DNA from: Alistipes sp. Zagget8
GTDB taxonomy: Bacteria; Bacteroidota; Bacteroidia; Bacteroidales; Rikenellaceae
Length of the DNA: 64,000 nucleotides
Reading direction: 5' to 3'
NCBI GenBank assembly: GCA_001941065.1
Contig: MSHJ01000010.1
Location: forward strand, 310,001 to 374,000
The notes under the pieces were generated by a model, which saw nothing but the letters and a program-made list of their open reading frames with translations, had not been told where the DNA came from and searched no databases. Each line of letters opens with the position of its first letter. Position 1 is the first letter of the stretch. Made by a program: the position numbers and the translations under genes. Positions 29,493-37,322 of this stretch are shown here, piece by piece.

Positions 29493-29524
29493 TTTGGTAA
29501 TATCGGAATTATTGCTTAATTTTA
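29493..29524 (+). promoter_or_regulatory. possible promoter of the DksA-like gene
   Basis: TTTG (29493-29496), 20-nt gap, TAATTTTA (29517-29524), one mismatch in the -7 element. Confidence 0.4.
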
Positions 29525-29538
29525 CATGAAACCAAAAC

Positions 29539-29545
29539 AAGGAGG
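29539..29545 (+). promoter_or_regulatory. strong Shine-Dalgarno sequence of the DksA-like gene
   Basis: AAGGAGG ends 8 nt before the ATG at 29554. Such a full anti-16S match is rare among the genes in this window, most of which have no visible SD. Confidence 0.65.
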
Positions 29546-29553
29546 ATACGACT

Positions 29554-29934
29554 ATGGCAGACGAAAGAACACGGTACAGCGACGCGGAACTCGAAGAGTT
29601 CAAGCAGCTTATCCTGAAGAAACTCGAGAACGCACGCGCGGACTACGAGTTGCTGCGCGCCACGATCACCCATACGGCCGACAACGACACCGAGGATACA
29701 TCGCCGACGTTCAAAGTGCTGGAGGAGGGTGCCGCAACTCTCTCGAAAGAGGAGAGCGGCCGGCTGGCAGCCCATCAGATGAAATTCATCCGCAACCTCG
29801 AAATGGCGCTCGTGCGCATCGAGAACAAGACTTACGGCATCTGCAAGACCACCGGCAAACTCATTCCCAAGGAGCGCCTGATGAAGGTGCCCCATGCCAC
29901 CGAATGCATCGAGGCCAAAGAAGGCCGCCGATAA
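29554..29934 (+). CDS. TraR/DksA-family protein with degenerate zinc finger
   Basis: A 126-residue protein with a coiled-coil N-terminal half (about 9-40 and 65-90) and a DksA-type C-terminal end. E. coli DksA binds RNA polymerase with ppGpp. The zinc finger is incomplete: YGICKTTGKLIPKERLMKVPHATECIEAKE keeps the first and third Cys but has Thr and Ala where the second and fourth Cys should be. The spacing and the surrounding YGIC and PKERL residues make family membership clear. It follows ileS, as in many Bacteroidota genomes. Confidence 0.88.
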   Translation: MADERTRYSDAELEEFKQLILKKLENARADYELLRATITHTADNDTEDTSPTFKVLEEGAATLSKEESGRLAAHQMKFIRNLEMALVRIENKTYGICKTTGKLIPKERLMKVPHATECIEAKEGRR

Positions 29935-30056
29935 TCCGGGGGGGGGCAGGACAGCGGAACGGAGGTGACAGAGGCGGAAGCAGGCAGAGGCAGTGGAAAC
30001 AGCTCCCCGCGCAGGCATAAAGCGACGCACCGAACGATATATCCGACTGTCACGAT

Positions 30057-30090
30057 AGAAAAAGGTTCACCTCCGGGTGAACCTTTTTTC
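30057..30090 (+). terminator. intrinsic terminator after the DksA-like gene
   Basis: AAAGGTTCACC (30061-30071), 4-nt loop, complement GGTGAACCTTT (30076-30086), then TTT. The 122 bp before it (29935-30056) hold no gene, only a G/A-rich stretch including a nine-G run at 29938-29946. Confidence 0.82.
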
Positions 30091-30121
30091 GCATCCGGAG
30101 GGCCTCCGGATGCGATTTTTC
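30090..30121 (+). terminator. second tandem terminator
   Basis: CGCATCCGGAG (30090-30100), 3-nt loop, CTCCGGATGCG (30104-30114), then ATTTTT. It directly follows the first hairpin, separating the ileS-dksA unit from the outer-membrane protein gene. Confidence 0.75.
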
Positions 30122-30145
30122 ATACTTAATACCGGAAAAAAGCGT

Positions 30146-30153
30146 TATCTTTA
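30146..30153 (+). promoter_or_regulatory. weak -7 element before the outer-membrane protein gene
   Basis: TATCTTTA is one base from TAnnTTTG and lies 4 nt before the ATG at 30158; the mRNA would be almost leaderless. Confidence 0.3.
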
Positions 30154-30157
30154 CCAA

Positions 30158-31993
30158 ATGTATGCCCGGTTCTGCATATTGCTACTGACCCTGACTGCAG
30201 CGGCAACCGCCTCCTTTGCCCGCGTCGCAGGCCCCGGTGCGCATACGCCCGACCGGTTCACCCCCGACAGCGCCCGGGTGTCGAATCCCGACGCCTCGGC
30301 CCACAACCAGCGGCTCTACGACAGCATCCAGTCGAAAACCAACCGCCGCGCCGTGCCGCGCATGCTCTACCAGATGCTGTTCGTGAAACCCGTCCTCGAC
30401 ACCACCATGAGCGGCCGCGTGACCGACGAAAGCCGCCTGCTGGAACCCTACTCCGGAAAAACCATCGGCGAAATCGCCATCGACCGCGAGCAGATTTTCG
30501 ACGCCGGGGGCAACTGGCTCGAACGCACCGCCAACAAGACCCACCGCATCACCCGCGAACGCGTCATCCGCCGCGACCTGCTCTTCGAACCGGGCGACAC
30601 GCTCGACCCGGAACTCATCGTGCGCAACAAACAGCTGATCCGTTCGCGCGGCTACATCGCCGACGTCGACATCACGGTGCTGCCCGACGCATTCGACTCG
30701 ACGCGCGTCAACCTCCGCATCACCACGCGCGACAGCTGGACCATCTCGGTCGACGGAGGGTGGCATTCCGAGGGCCGGACGATGGTCGGGCTCTCCGACG
30801 CCAATATCCTCGGATCGGGCAACAAGCTCAAATTCATGACCAATTTCAGCCGCAAGGATTTCTCCTACGGCGGCAACATGGTCGAATACGAAATTCCCAA
30901 CGTGCTGGGGACCTTCTACACCGCGGAGTTCGCCGCCGGGCGCGATTTCTACAACTCGACGCTCGACATGGGGCTGCGCAAGGAGTTCATCAAGCCCACC
31001 GACTACGAAATAGGCCTCACCTACAGCGACATCAAGGCCAAACGCTACATGGTCGAACAGGACACCTCGCTGCTCGTCAAGGAGCGGACCCTCGACGCCT
31101 GGGGCGGTTACTCCCAGTTCCTGCGGCGGATCAATTCGAGCGTCTACCTCACGGGCCGCTACAACTACCGCCGCGTCAGCCGGCGGCCCCTCGTGGGACC
31201 GCATTTCAACCCGGCGCTCCACGACCAGGACGCCCTGCTGGTCGGCGCGGGACTCTACCGCGAGAAATTCTACACGGCCAACATGATCTACGGATTCGGA
31301 CGCCGCGAGTACCTGGCGACGGGCTACAAGGCCGAGCTGACGACGGGCTATTCGTGGGGCGAGTTCAACGACGCCATGTACCTGGGCATGAGCTACGAAA
31401 CCGGAGGATTCCGCGGCGTGGGCTACATCATGGGCGGATTCACGCTCGGAAGCTACATCGACCTCGACGACGGCATGTGGCACCGCAGTGCCATCGACGT
31501 GGACCTGCGGTGGTTCTCCAACCTGTTCCTTTTCCGGCGCAGCCGCATCCGCCAGTTCCTCGCCTTCAACTACACCCAGGGCTGGAACCGCGGCACGGGC
31601 AGCGACGAAAGCATCCGCTTCACCCGCATCGACGGACTGCAGGCCCTCAAAGAGCACATCATCGGCACCAACCGCATGATCCTCAACACCGAAACGGTCA
31701 TTTTCACCCCCTACCAACCGCTGGGATTCCGCATCGCCGTGTTCGGGTTCGCCGATTTCGGACTGATCGGCTATTCGCCCAACATCTTCAAAAACGACTT
31801 CTTCACCTCGTTCGGACTGGGCGTGCGGCTGCGAAACGAACGGCTGGTGTTCAACACCATTCAGATACGGCTGGGCATCGCCTTCGGCAAAAAAGGACTG
31901 GTCGAGAGCGAGTATTTCCGTCTCTCGAACTCCACGCGCATGGAACAGTACCGCTACCGTCCGACACGTCCCGAGATCGTCGATTTCGAATAG
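30158..31993 (+). CDS. outer-membrane protein, BamA/TamA-like (POTRA plus beta-barrel)
   Basis: A 611-residue Omp85-superfamily-like protein. A signal peptide MYARFCILLLTLTAAATASFA precedes a soluble region with a POTRA-like domain at about 135-200 (ERVIRRDLLFEPGDTLDPELIVRNKQLIRSRGYIADVDITV). From about 210 to the end, alternating strands with Gly/aromatic ends form a predicted beta-barrel. The terminal residue is not the usual Phe/Trp after a strand but a short ...EIVDFE tail. It may assemble or move outer-membrane material, but no partner is adjacent. The Met at 30158 is chosen because it begins the signal peptide; an in-frame Met at 30077 lies in the terminator. Confidence 0.8.
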   Translation: MYARFCILLLTLTAAATASFARVAGPGAHTPDRFTPDSARVSNPDASAHNQRLYDSIQSKTNRRAVPRMLYQMLFVKPVLDTTMSGRVTDESRLLEPYSGKTIGEIAIDREQIFDAGGNWLERTANKTHRITRERVIRRDLLFEPGDTLDPELIVRNKQLIRSRGYIADVDITVLPDAFDSTRVNLRITTRDSWTISVDGGWHSEGRTMVGLSDANILGSGNKLKFMTNFSRKDFSYGGNMVEYEIPNVLGTFYTAEFAAGRDFYNSTLDMGLRKEFIKPTDYEIGLTYSDIKAKRYMVEQDTSLLVKERTLDAWGGYSQFLRRINSSVYLTGRYNYRRVSRRPLVGPHFNPALHDQDALLVGAGLYREKFYTANMIYGFGRREYLATGYKAELTTGYSWGEFNDAMYLGMSYETGGFRGVGYIMGGFTLGSYIDLDDGMWHRSAIDVDLRWFSNLFLFRRSRIRQFLAFNYTQGWNRGTGSDESIRFTRIDGLQALKEHIIGTNRMILNTETVIFTPYQPLGFRIAVFGFADFGLIGYSPNIFKNDFFTSFGLGVRLRNERLVFNTIQIRLGIAFGKKGLVESEYFRLSNSTRMEQYRYRPTRPEIVDFE

Positions 31994-32003
31994 CCCCGGC
32001 ACG

Positions 32004-32034
32004 AAAAAAGGACGGAGTTCCGAAACTCCGTCCC
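32004..32034 (-). terminator. intrinsic terminator of the M56 peptidase gene
   Basis: Read on the minus strand: GGACGGAGTT, a 4-nt loop, AACTCCGTCC, then TTTTTT. Perfect 10-bp stem, 43 nt after the stop of the minus-strand gene. Confidence 0.85.
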
Positions 32035-32076
32035 CTGCTGAACTTTTTATCTGCTTATGGTATTTCCTTTAAGCCC

Positions 32077-33927
32077 TTACCTGCGGGCGCGGATGTCGGC
32101 AACGCCGTTGCGCCCCTTCTCACCGTACTTTTTCACGGCCTCATCGCCCTTGTAGACGGTCATCTTCTTGATCCGGCCCGGTTTCAGCGCGTAGACATCC
32201 GCCTGCGAAGCCTCCTTACCGTTGATAAGGATCAGCATACCTTCGGGAAAAGGCCCCCGGACCGTTACCCGGCCCGTAGTGACCGACACCGAATTTTCGC
32301 CGGAAGCCGGTTTCGCCCGGCTCGATTCCGAATAACCGGCGCTCTGCACCGCTACGCGGACCCGGTTCTGCTCCAACTCGTTCTGGGCCTTGTCCAACGC
32401 CGTCTGCGCCTCCTCCCAGGCGTCCGGACTCATATACTTGCGGGCCTGCTCCATCCCCCTGCGGGCGGCCTCTATGCCGGAAGCACCGGCTTTCAGCGCG
32501 GCCTGCTGCGCATCGGAGGTCCGCTTGGTCGTGATCGTTATCACGCCGTCATACCCCTTTGCGGAATACTCCTTCGGGACATTGTCCCCCTTGACGACGG
32601 ATATGCTCTGTATCCGGTTCGGGTCGAGCGACTGGATCTCCGAGACCCGTGTCCCGTCGACCAGATAGACCACCGACCTGGAGTCTGCCGTACTGAAACC
32701 GTCGACCTGCACTATTTTTCCGTCTAAATCCGGCTCGGAGCGTTTGTCCCTGTCGGATATGGCCACGGAGACCGATTTCCCGGGGACAGCCTTCGCCTCG
32801 GTCACCGAAAGGCTGATGCGGCCGTCCTCCGGATTCCCGGCATCTTTTTTCAGCGTCACAAGAATCACGCCGTATTTAGCTTTTTCACCATAGGCAGCCT
32901 TTGCCGTCGAATCTTTGAGCACGGTAATCGACTCGATCTGTTCGGTCTTGATACTGTCCAGCACGGTCTCCCGACCATCAACGAGAACCAGCAACTTATC
33001 GTCGAGCGAAGATCTCAGCCCCCGGATACGGATTACCGGTTTTTCTTTTGTACCTTTGTCCTCCGGAAAGACATACGCGGTTTCGGCAAAAGCCCCGAGG
33101 GCTATGCCCATAAGCGGCAGCAACAGGAGCGCACGGGCTCCGGCCCACCGCGACGATTTTTTACGTAACATCATGGTAATACGGTTTTTAAGTTTACTGT
33201 GATTAAAGCTGTTGGCGACTGAGTACCACCTCCCGCCGGCAGCTTTCCTGATTAATAACAACTGATAACTCCTCGCATCGACACCGCTGTCGAGCACCGC
33301 CTCGTCGGCCTCGTACTCATGGATGGCCCGCAGTTCGCGGCGCAGCAGCCACATCGCCGGATTGAACCATTGCAGACAGCCCGCCACGTCGGTCACGATC
33401 AGGTCCAGCGAATGGCGCAGCCGCAGGTGGGCGCGTTCGTGCAGCAGGATGGCATCGCCGTTTTCGTCCAAGTCCTTCCCCGACATGACGATGTAGCGTC
33501 CCCAGCTGAAAGGCGTCACGGCCCGGTCGGTGCGCACCAGCACCGCCCCGTCCTCCAGCCGTTCGCGGCGTCCCCGCCGGACCAGGCGCACCACGCCGAA
33601 GAGCGAACAGCAGGTCCCGAGGAGCGTGACGAGTGTTCCGGTCAGGAAAGCGCCTCCGGCGAGCTTCTTCCACGGAAAAGGCTCCGCAAGCGGTTCTGCG
33701 ACGGCGGTCGTCACGGTCTCTTCCGCCGGGAATTCCGGCAGCAGCGGCACCTCGCGGTAGACAGTGATCACGCACAGCGGCAGTACGAACGAAAGCACCA
33801 TCGCCCCCAGCACCACGATCCGGTTGAAGCGATGGAAGGTCTCGCGGCTCAGCAGCAACTTGAAAAACAGGTAGAAAACAGCCAGGCAGGCCCCGACTTT
33901 CAGGCTGTATATCATCAGGTCATACAT
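32077..33927 (-). CDS. M56 (BlaR1/MecR1-like) membrane peptidase with three TonB-plug-like repeats
   Basis: A 616-residue protein. Residues 1-283 are a BlaR1-type peptidase: TM helices at about 5-25, 34-56, 92-115 and 262-281, and the zinc site HERAH (163-167) with EYEADEAV downstream. In BlaR1 the cytosolic peptidase cuts the repressor BlaI after a ligand is sensed outside. Instead of a penicillin-binding sensor, the part after the last helix has three copies of a short TonB-receptor plug-like unit (about 297-363, 410-475 and 545-616), each with a DG turn, a V-KG/KD step and a YG-KG-NGV end. It is translated after the BlaI-like gene, with a 2-nt gap. Confidence 0.88.
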   Translation of the reverse strand: MYDLMIYSLKVGACLAVFYLFFKLLLSRETFHRFNRIVVLGAMVLSFVLPLCVITVYREVPLLPEFPAEETVTTAVAEPLAEPFPWKKLAGGAFLTGTLVTLLGTCCSLFGVVRLVRRGRRERLEDGAVLVRTDRAVTPFSWGRYIVMSGKDLDENGDAILLHERAHLRLRHSLDLIVTDVAGCLQWFNPAMWLLRRELRAIHEYEADEAVLDSGVDARSYQLLLIRKAAGGRWYSVANSFNHSKLKNRITMMLRKKSSRWAGARALLLLPLMGIALGAFAETAYVFPEDKGTKEKPVIRIRGLRSSLDDKLLVLVDGRETVLDSIKTEQIESITVLKDSTAKAAYGEKAKYGVILVTLKKDAGNPEDGRISLSVTEAKAVPGKSVSVAISDRDKRSEPDLDGKIVQVDGFSTADSRSVVYLVDGTRVSEIQSLDPNRIQSISVVKGDNVPKEYSAKGYDGVITITTKRTSDAQQAALKAGASGIEAARRGMEQARKYMSPDAWEEAQTALDKAQNELEQNRVRVAVQSAGYSESSRAKPASGENSVSVTTGRVTVRGPFPEGMLILINGKEASQADVYALKPGRIKKMTVYKGDEAVKKYGEKGRNGVADIRARR

Positions 33928-33929
33928 GG

Positions 33930-34295
33930 CTACCGGCGGTTTTCGTTTTCGATGCGGTCGATCAGGCAGCGCAGCTCGTCTACCGAGATTTTCTCCTCCT
34001 CGACCAGCGCTGAGACAGCCCCGAGGTAGGAATTTTCGAAATAGCGGCTGATGACGCTTCCGAGCGTCGAGCGGGAGAACTCCTCCTCGGTGATGAGCGG
34101 ATAGTACTGGTAGGTGCTTCCGAACGTTTTATGGCCCACATAACCTTTGGCTTCGAGGGCCCGCACCATGGTCGAAAGGGTGTTGAAATGGGGTTTGGGA
34201 TCGGGCGACAGCGCCACGATTTCCCGCACGAACAGCGGTCCGTGCTCCCAGAAGCAGCGCATCAGCTCTTCTTCCCTGCGTGTCAGTTTTTCCAT
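33930..34295 (-). CDS. BlaI/MecI/CopY-family repressor
   Basis: A 121-residue winged-helix repressor: MEKLTRREEELMRCFWEHG, LFVREIVALSPDPKPHFNTLSTMVRALEAKGYVGHK (recognition helix and wing) and a C-terminal dimer helix. In this family the partner M56 peptidase cleaves the repressor to switch on the operon. The start at 34295 fits the family. The upstream DNA has two palindromes suited to a dimeric repressor, so it probably represses itself. The regulated output genes outside the pair are unknown. Confidence 0.93.
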   Translation of the reverse strand: MEKLTRREEELMRCFWEHGPLFVREIVALSPDPKPHFNTLSTMVRALEAKGYVGHKTFGSTYQYYPLITEEEFSRSTLGSVISRYFENSYLGAVSALVEEEKISVDELRCLIDRIENENRR

Positions 34296-34335
34296 AAGCG
34301 ATAATACCTTTTGTGTTCCGGTCAAGGGCAAAGAA

Positions 34336-34420
34336 CCCGCCTCTTAAACGGGCGGGAGCGCGGACAAGGGGTACCCTCCCCAAAACAGCCATTGCCCCTA
34401 AATCCCGGCTCTTAGCCGGG
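34336..34420 (-). other. structured leader of the BlaI-like operon
   Basis: Between the promoter and the ATG is a leader of about 130 nt with two GC stems: CCCGCC/GGCGGG (34336-34341 with 34351-34356) and CCCGGCT/AGCCGGG (34404-34410 with 34414-34420). No known riboswitch is recognised. Confidence 0.45.
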
Positions 34421-34430
34421 CTTACATGGG

Positions 34431-34460
34431 CAAAGGTAACTAAAAATTCTTCACATGCAA
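34431..34460 (-). promoter_or_regulatory. promoter of the BlaI-M56 operon
   Basis: On the minus strand TTG (34460-34458), 19-nt gap, TACCTTTG (34438-34431). The -33 element overlaps the first base pairs of the palindrome at 34459-34475, so a bound repressor would cover it. Confidence 0.7.
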
Positions 34461-34496
34461 CTATTTTTCATAGTTTTTAAACTAAAAAATTTAGTT
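34459..34496. promoter_or_regulatory. twin palindromes, probable BlaI-family operators
   Basis: AACTAT-N5-ATAGTT at 34459-34475 and AACTAAA-N3-TTTAGTT at 34480-34496. Both are 17 bp with perfect arms, and their centres are 21 bp apart, two helical turns. A further GTAACTA half site is at 34436-34442. Confidence 0.65.
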
Positions 34497-34531
34497 ACGC
34501 TATTTTTTTTCGGATTTCCATTATTAGTATG

Positions 34532-34539
34532 TATCTTTG
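34532..34539 (+). promoter_or_regulatory. candidate -7 element of the sugar kinase gene
   Basis: TATCTTTG matches TAnnTTTG, 4 nt before the ATG at 34544, so the leader would be very short. No clear -33 element. The twin palindromes lie about 36 bp upstream and might also affect this gene. Confidence 0.5.
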
Positions 34540-34543
34540 ATTC

Positions 34544-35365
34544 ATGATACTAATCGCCGACAGCGGATCGACCAAATGCACATGGAGCACGGATGACGAC
34601 GTGCGCACGACGACGGTACGCACGCGGGGAATCAACGCCGTGCAGCACTCCGCGGAACAAATCCGCGAAGCGCTCGCGGAACTGCCTCCCCTCGGCGCGG
34701 TCTCGGCCGTGCGGTTCTACGGCGCCGGGTGCGGCGAAACCTTCCCCGAGGCGAGCGAAAAACTCCGCCGGGAGCTGGAAGCGCATTTCGGGACGACGGA
34801 CATCACGGTCGAATCGGACCTGCTGGGCGCCGCCCGCGCCCTCTTCGGCCGCGGCGAAGGCATCGCCTGCATCCTCGGCACGGGCTCCAATTCGTGCTGG
34901 TGCCGCGACGGGGAGATCCTGAAAAACGTCCCGCCGCTGGGCTATGTGCTGGGTGACGAGGGCGGCGGCGTGCATCTGGGACGCAACCTCCTGAACGGCA
35001 TCTTCAAGGGGCACATTCCCCTGAAAGAGGAGTTCCTCGCCGCGACCGGGCTGAGCTACGAGGAGATTATCCGCCGCGTCTACCGCGAGCCTTATGCCAA
35101 CCGTTTCCTGGCGTCGTTCGCCCCCTTCATCCTCGCCCATACGGAGTGCCCCGAGGTGCGCGAGATGATCTACCGCTCGTTCCTCGAATTCGCCGAACGC
35201 AACCTGAGCCGCTATCCGCAGAAACTCGCCGTTTCGTTCGTGGGCGGCATTGCGGCCCGTTTCGGGAAGCTGCTGCGCGAAGCGCTGGCGGCGGACGGCT
35301 ACCGCATCGGAACCATCGTCGAATCCCCCGCGGAGGGACTTTTGAAATACCACCATGGAAGATAG
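34544..35365 (+). CDS. BadF/BadG-type sugar kinase, probable N-acetylglucosamine/N-acetylmuramic acid kinase
   Basis: A 273-residue ASKHA-fold kinase. MILIADSGSTKCTW is the first phosphate loop, ESDLLGAARAL and CILGTGSNSCW the second, and GYVLGDEGGGVHLG and VSFVGGIAARF complete the fold. It overlaps murQ by 11 nt, which suggests that it phosphorylates MurNAc and/or GlcNAc recovered from peptidoglycan and passes MurNAc-6-P to MurQ. The precise sugar specificity is inferred from this context only. Confidence 0.85.
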   Translation: MILIADSGSTKCTWSTDDDVRTTTVRTRGINAVQHSAEQIREALAELPPLGAVSAVRFYGAGCGETFPEASEKLRRELEAHFGTTDITVESDLLGAARALFGRGEGIACILGTGSNSCWCRDGEILKNVPPLGYVLGDEGGGVHLGRNLLNGIFKGHIPLKEEFLAATGLSYEEIIRRVYREPYANRFLASFAPFILAHTECPEVREMIYRSFLEFAERNLSRYPQKLAVSFVGGIAARFGKLLREALAADGYRIGTIVESPAEGLLKYHHGR

Positions 35366-36179
35366 AATCACCGAACAGGCCTCGGCCTATGACGACCTGC
35401 AGCAGATGTCGGTGCACGACATCCTGACGGGCATCAATCGCGAGGACGCCCGCGTGCACGAAGCTGTGCGGGCGACCATTCCCGTCATGGAACAACTCGT
35501 CGAACGCATCGTCGAACGTATGCGGCGCGGCGGCCGGCTGTTTTACATCGGCGCCGGGACGAGCGGCCGGCTGGGCGTCACCGACGCTTCGGAACTGCCT
35601 CCGACCTACGGCGTGCCGTTCGACCTCGTGATCGGACTGATCGCCGGGGGCGACGGGGCCCTGCGCCGGGCCGTGGAGCACGCCGAAGACGACCCCGAAG
35701 GTGCATGGCGCGACATGGCGCCCTACCATCCCGGGGCCGACGACACGCTCGTCGGCATCGCGGCGTCGGGCACCACGCCCTATGTCATCGGCGGACTGCG
35801 CACGGCACGCCGCCACGGATTGTTGACCGCCTCGATCACCTGCAACCCCGCCTCGCCCGTAGCGGCCGAGGCTGAGTATGCCCTCGAAGCCGTCGTGGGA
35901 CCCGAATTCGTAACCGGCTCGACGCGCATGAAGGCCGGAACGGCCCAGAAATTGATGCTCAACATGCTGTCCACGGCCGTGATGATCCGTCTGGGGCGCG
36001 TCGAAGGCAACCGCATGGTCAACATGCAGCTGACGAACGACAAGCTCGTGGCCCGCGGAACGCGCATGATCGCCGAGGCGTCGGGACTCTCCGAAGCCGA
36101 AGCGCGGGAATTGCTGCTGCGCCGGGGCTCGGTGAAACGGGCGCTGGAGGAACTCGAAAAACAGCGAAAAGATGGCTAA
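35355..36179 (+). CDS. murQ: N-acetylmuramic acid 6-phosphate etherase
   Basis: A 274-residue SIS-domain enzyme that removes the lactyl ether from MurNAc-6-phosphate to give GlcNAc-6-phosphate in cell-wall recycling. GRLFYIGAGTSGRLGVTDASELPPTYG holds the signature and catalytic Glu80; a second acidic residue in AVEHAEDD is Glu111, with the same 31-residue spacing as in the E. coli enzyme. GIAASGTTPYV and GSTRMKAGTAQKLMLNMLST are family blocks. The gene overlaps the kinase before it and the HhH gene after it. Confidence 0.95.
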   Translation: MEDRITEQASAYDDLQQMSVHDILTGINREDARVHEAVRATIPVMEQLVERIVERMRRGGRLFYIGAGTSGRLGVTDASELPPTYGVPFDLVIGLIAGGDGALRRAVEHAEDDPEGAWRDMAPYHPGADDTLVGIAASGTTPYVIGGLRTARRHGLLTASITCNPASPVAAEAEYALEAVVGPEFVTGSTRMKAGTAQKLMLNMLSTAVMIRLGRVEGNRMVNMQLTNDKLVARGTRMIAEASGLSEAEARELLLRRGSVKRALEELEKQRKDG

Positions 36180-37227
36180 ACTCTTTTCAGACCGCGAGAT
36201 ACGCGCCATTGCGGTATTCCTGCCGCTGGCGGGACTGCTCATCACGGCGCTGGTGCTGGTGCGTCCGTCGGCCAATCCCGAGGCGGCCCGGCGTGCCGAA
36301 GCCGCGATGGAGATCCGCCGGGACAGCACTGCGCTGCGGCCCTTCGACCCCAACACGGCGACGCTGGACGACCTGCTGGGGCTGGGACTTTCGAAACACG
36401 AGGCCGTGAGCCTGCTGAAATACCGCGCCGCAGGCAAGGTCTTCCGCATTCCCGAAGACCTGGCGCTCTGCTACGGCATCAGCGACTCGTTATACCGCCA
36501 ACTGGAACCGTGGGTACGCATCGGCCGCAAATACGCCATAGCCCCCGAGGAGTACCGCACGGGACGCATCCTCCCCGAACCGCTGCCGCCCCAGCCGTTC
36601 CGCATCGACACCGTAAGCGTCCGCTACCTGCGGGCCATCGGGGCCCTGTCGAAACGGCAGGCCGAAGCCTTCGTCCGCTGGCGCGACCTGAGCGGAATTT
36701 ACGACATGGAGGAACTGCGCGACTGTTACGTCGTGAGCGACTCGGTGGCCGCGGCGCTCGAACCTTACGTCATCTTCCCCGAACGGAAGCCTCGTCCAAC
36801 CGAGCAGCCCGTGGAACTCAACACGGCCGATTCGGCGACACTGCGCTCCGTCTCGGGCATCGGCCCCAAGACCGTGGTATCGATCCTCAACTACCGCGAA
36901 CGGCTCGGCGGATTCCTCCGCGCGGAGCAACTCGCAGAGGTTCCGGGAGTCACGGAACGCAATTATGAGAAAATTTTGAAACAAATTTACTGCGATAGTT
37001 GCAAAATTCGGAAAATTGATATTAACTTTGCAAGCCCGAAAGTGTTGGGGAGACACCCCTACATAGCACCGCAGGCATTACGAAAATTGCTGAAAGCAAG
37101 ACAGTTGAAAGGAGGTTGGAGTACCGCTGAGGAATTGGTAGAAGAGAACATAATGACCCGCAAGGAGGCAGCACGGCTGGCTCCCTATCTGCAATTCGGG
37201 TCTGACAGCGGACCTGCCGACGAGTAA
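36172..37227 (+). CDS. membrane-anchored helix-hairpin-helix protein (ComEA-like)
   Basis: A 351-residue protein with one N-terminal TM helix (about 12-31) followed by four HhH modules: about 60-116 (FDPNTATLDDLLGLGLSKHEAV), 145-200 (VRYLRAIGALSKRQAEAFV), 218-285 (LNTADSATLRSVSGIGPKTVVSILNYRERLGGF) and 290-345. The third is a classic ComEA DNA-binding unit; the first matches the same FDPNTA opening. It may bind DNA at the cell surface for uptake, or simply be structural; no other competence gene is near. It overlaps murQ by 8 nt. The last 270 nt are visibly more AT-rich and contain a promoter. Confidence 0.85.
   Translation: MAKLFSDREIRAIAVFLPLAGLLITALVLVRPSANPEAARRAEAAMEIRRDSTALRPFDPNTATLDDLLGLGLSKHEAVSLLKYRAAGKVFRIPEDLALCYGISDSLYRQLEPWVRIGRKYAIAPEEYRTGRILPEPLPPQPFRIDTVSVRYLRAIGALSKRQAEAFVRWRDLSGIYDMEELRDCYVVSDSVAAALEPYVIFPERKPRPTEQPVELNTADSATLRSVSGIGPKTVVSILNYRERLGGFLRAEQLAEVPGVTERNYEKILKQIYCDSCKIRKIDINFASPKVLGRHPYIAPQALRKLLKARQLKGGWSTAEELVEENIMTRKEAARLAPYLQFGSDSGPADE
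36999..37030 (+). promoter_or_regulatory. promoter embedded in the 3' end of the HhH gene
   Basis: TTG (36999-37001), 21-nt gap, TAACTTTG (37023-37030). It would give a transcript reaching rpsU with a leader of about 285 nt. Confidence 0.5.
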
Positions 37228-37322
37228 ACGGACTTTTTTCAGGGGAGGGGCATCGAGGATGCGCACCCCATAGACACACTGAAAGAACGAATTAATAAAA
37301 CAACAAAAAAACTGAGAATATT

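Noticed and set aside
29938..29946. Second nine-G run as a phase switch for the DksA-like gene
   Set aside because: It lies after the stop codon and before a terminator, so length changes would not alter any protein.
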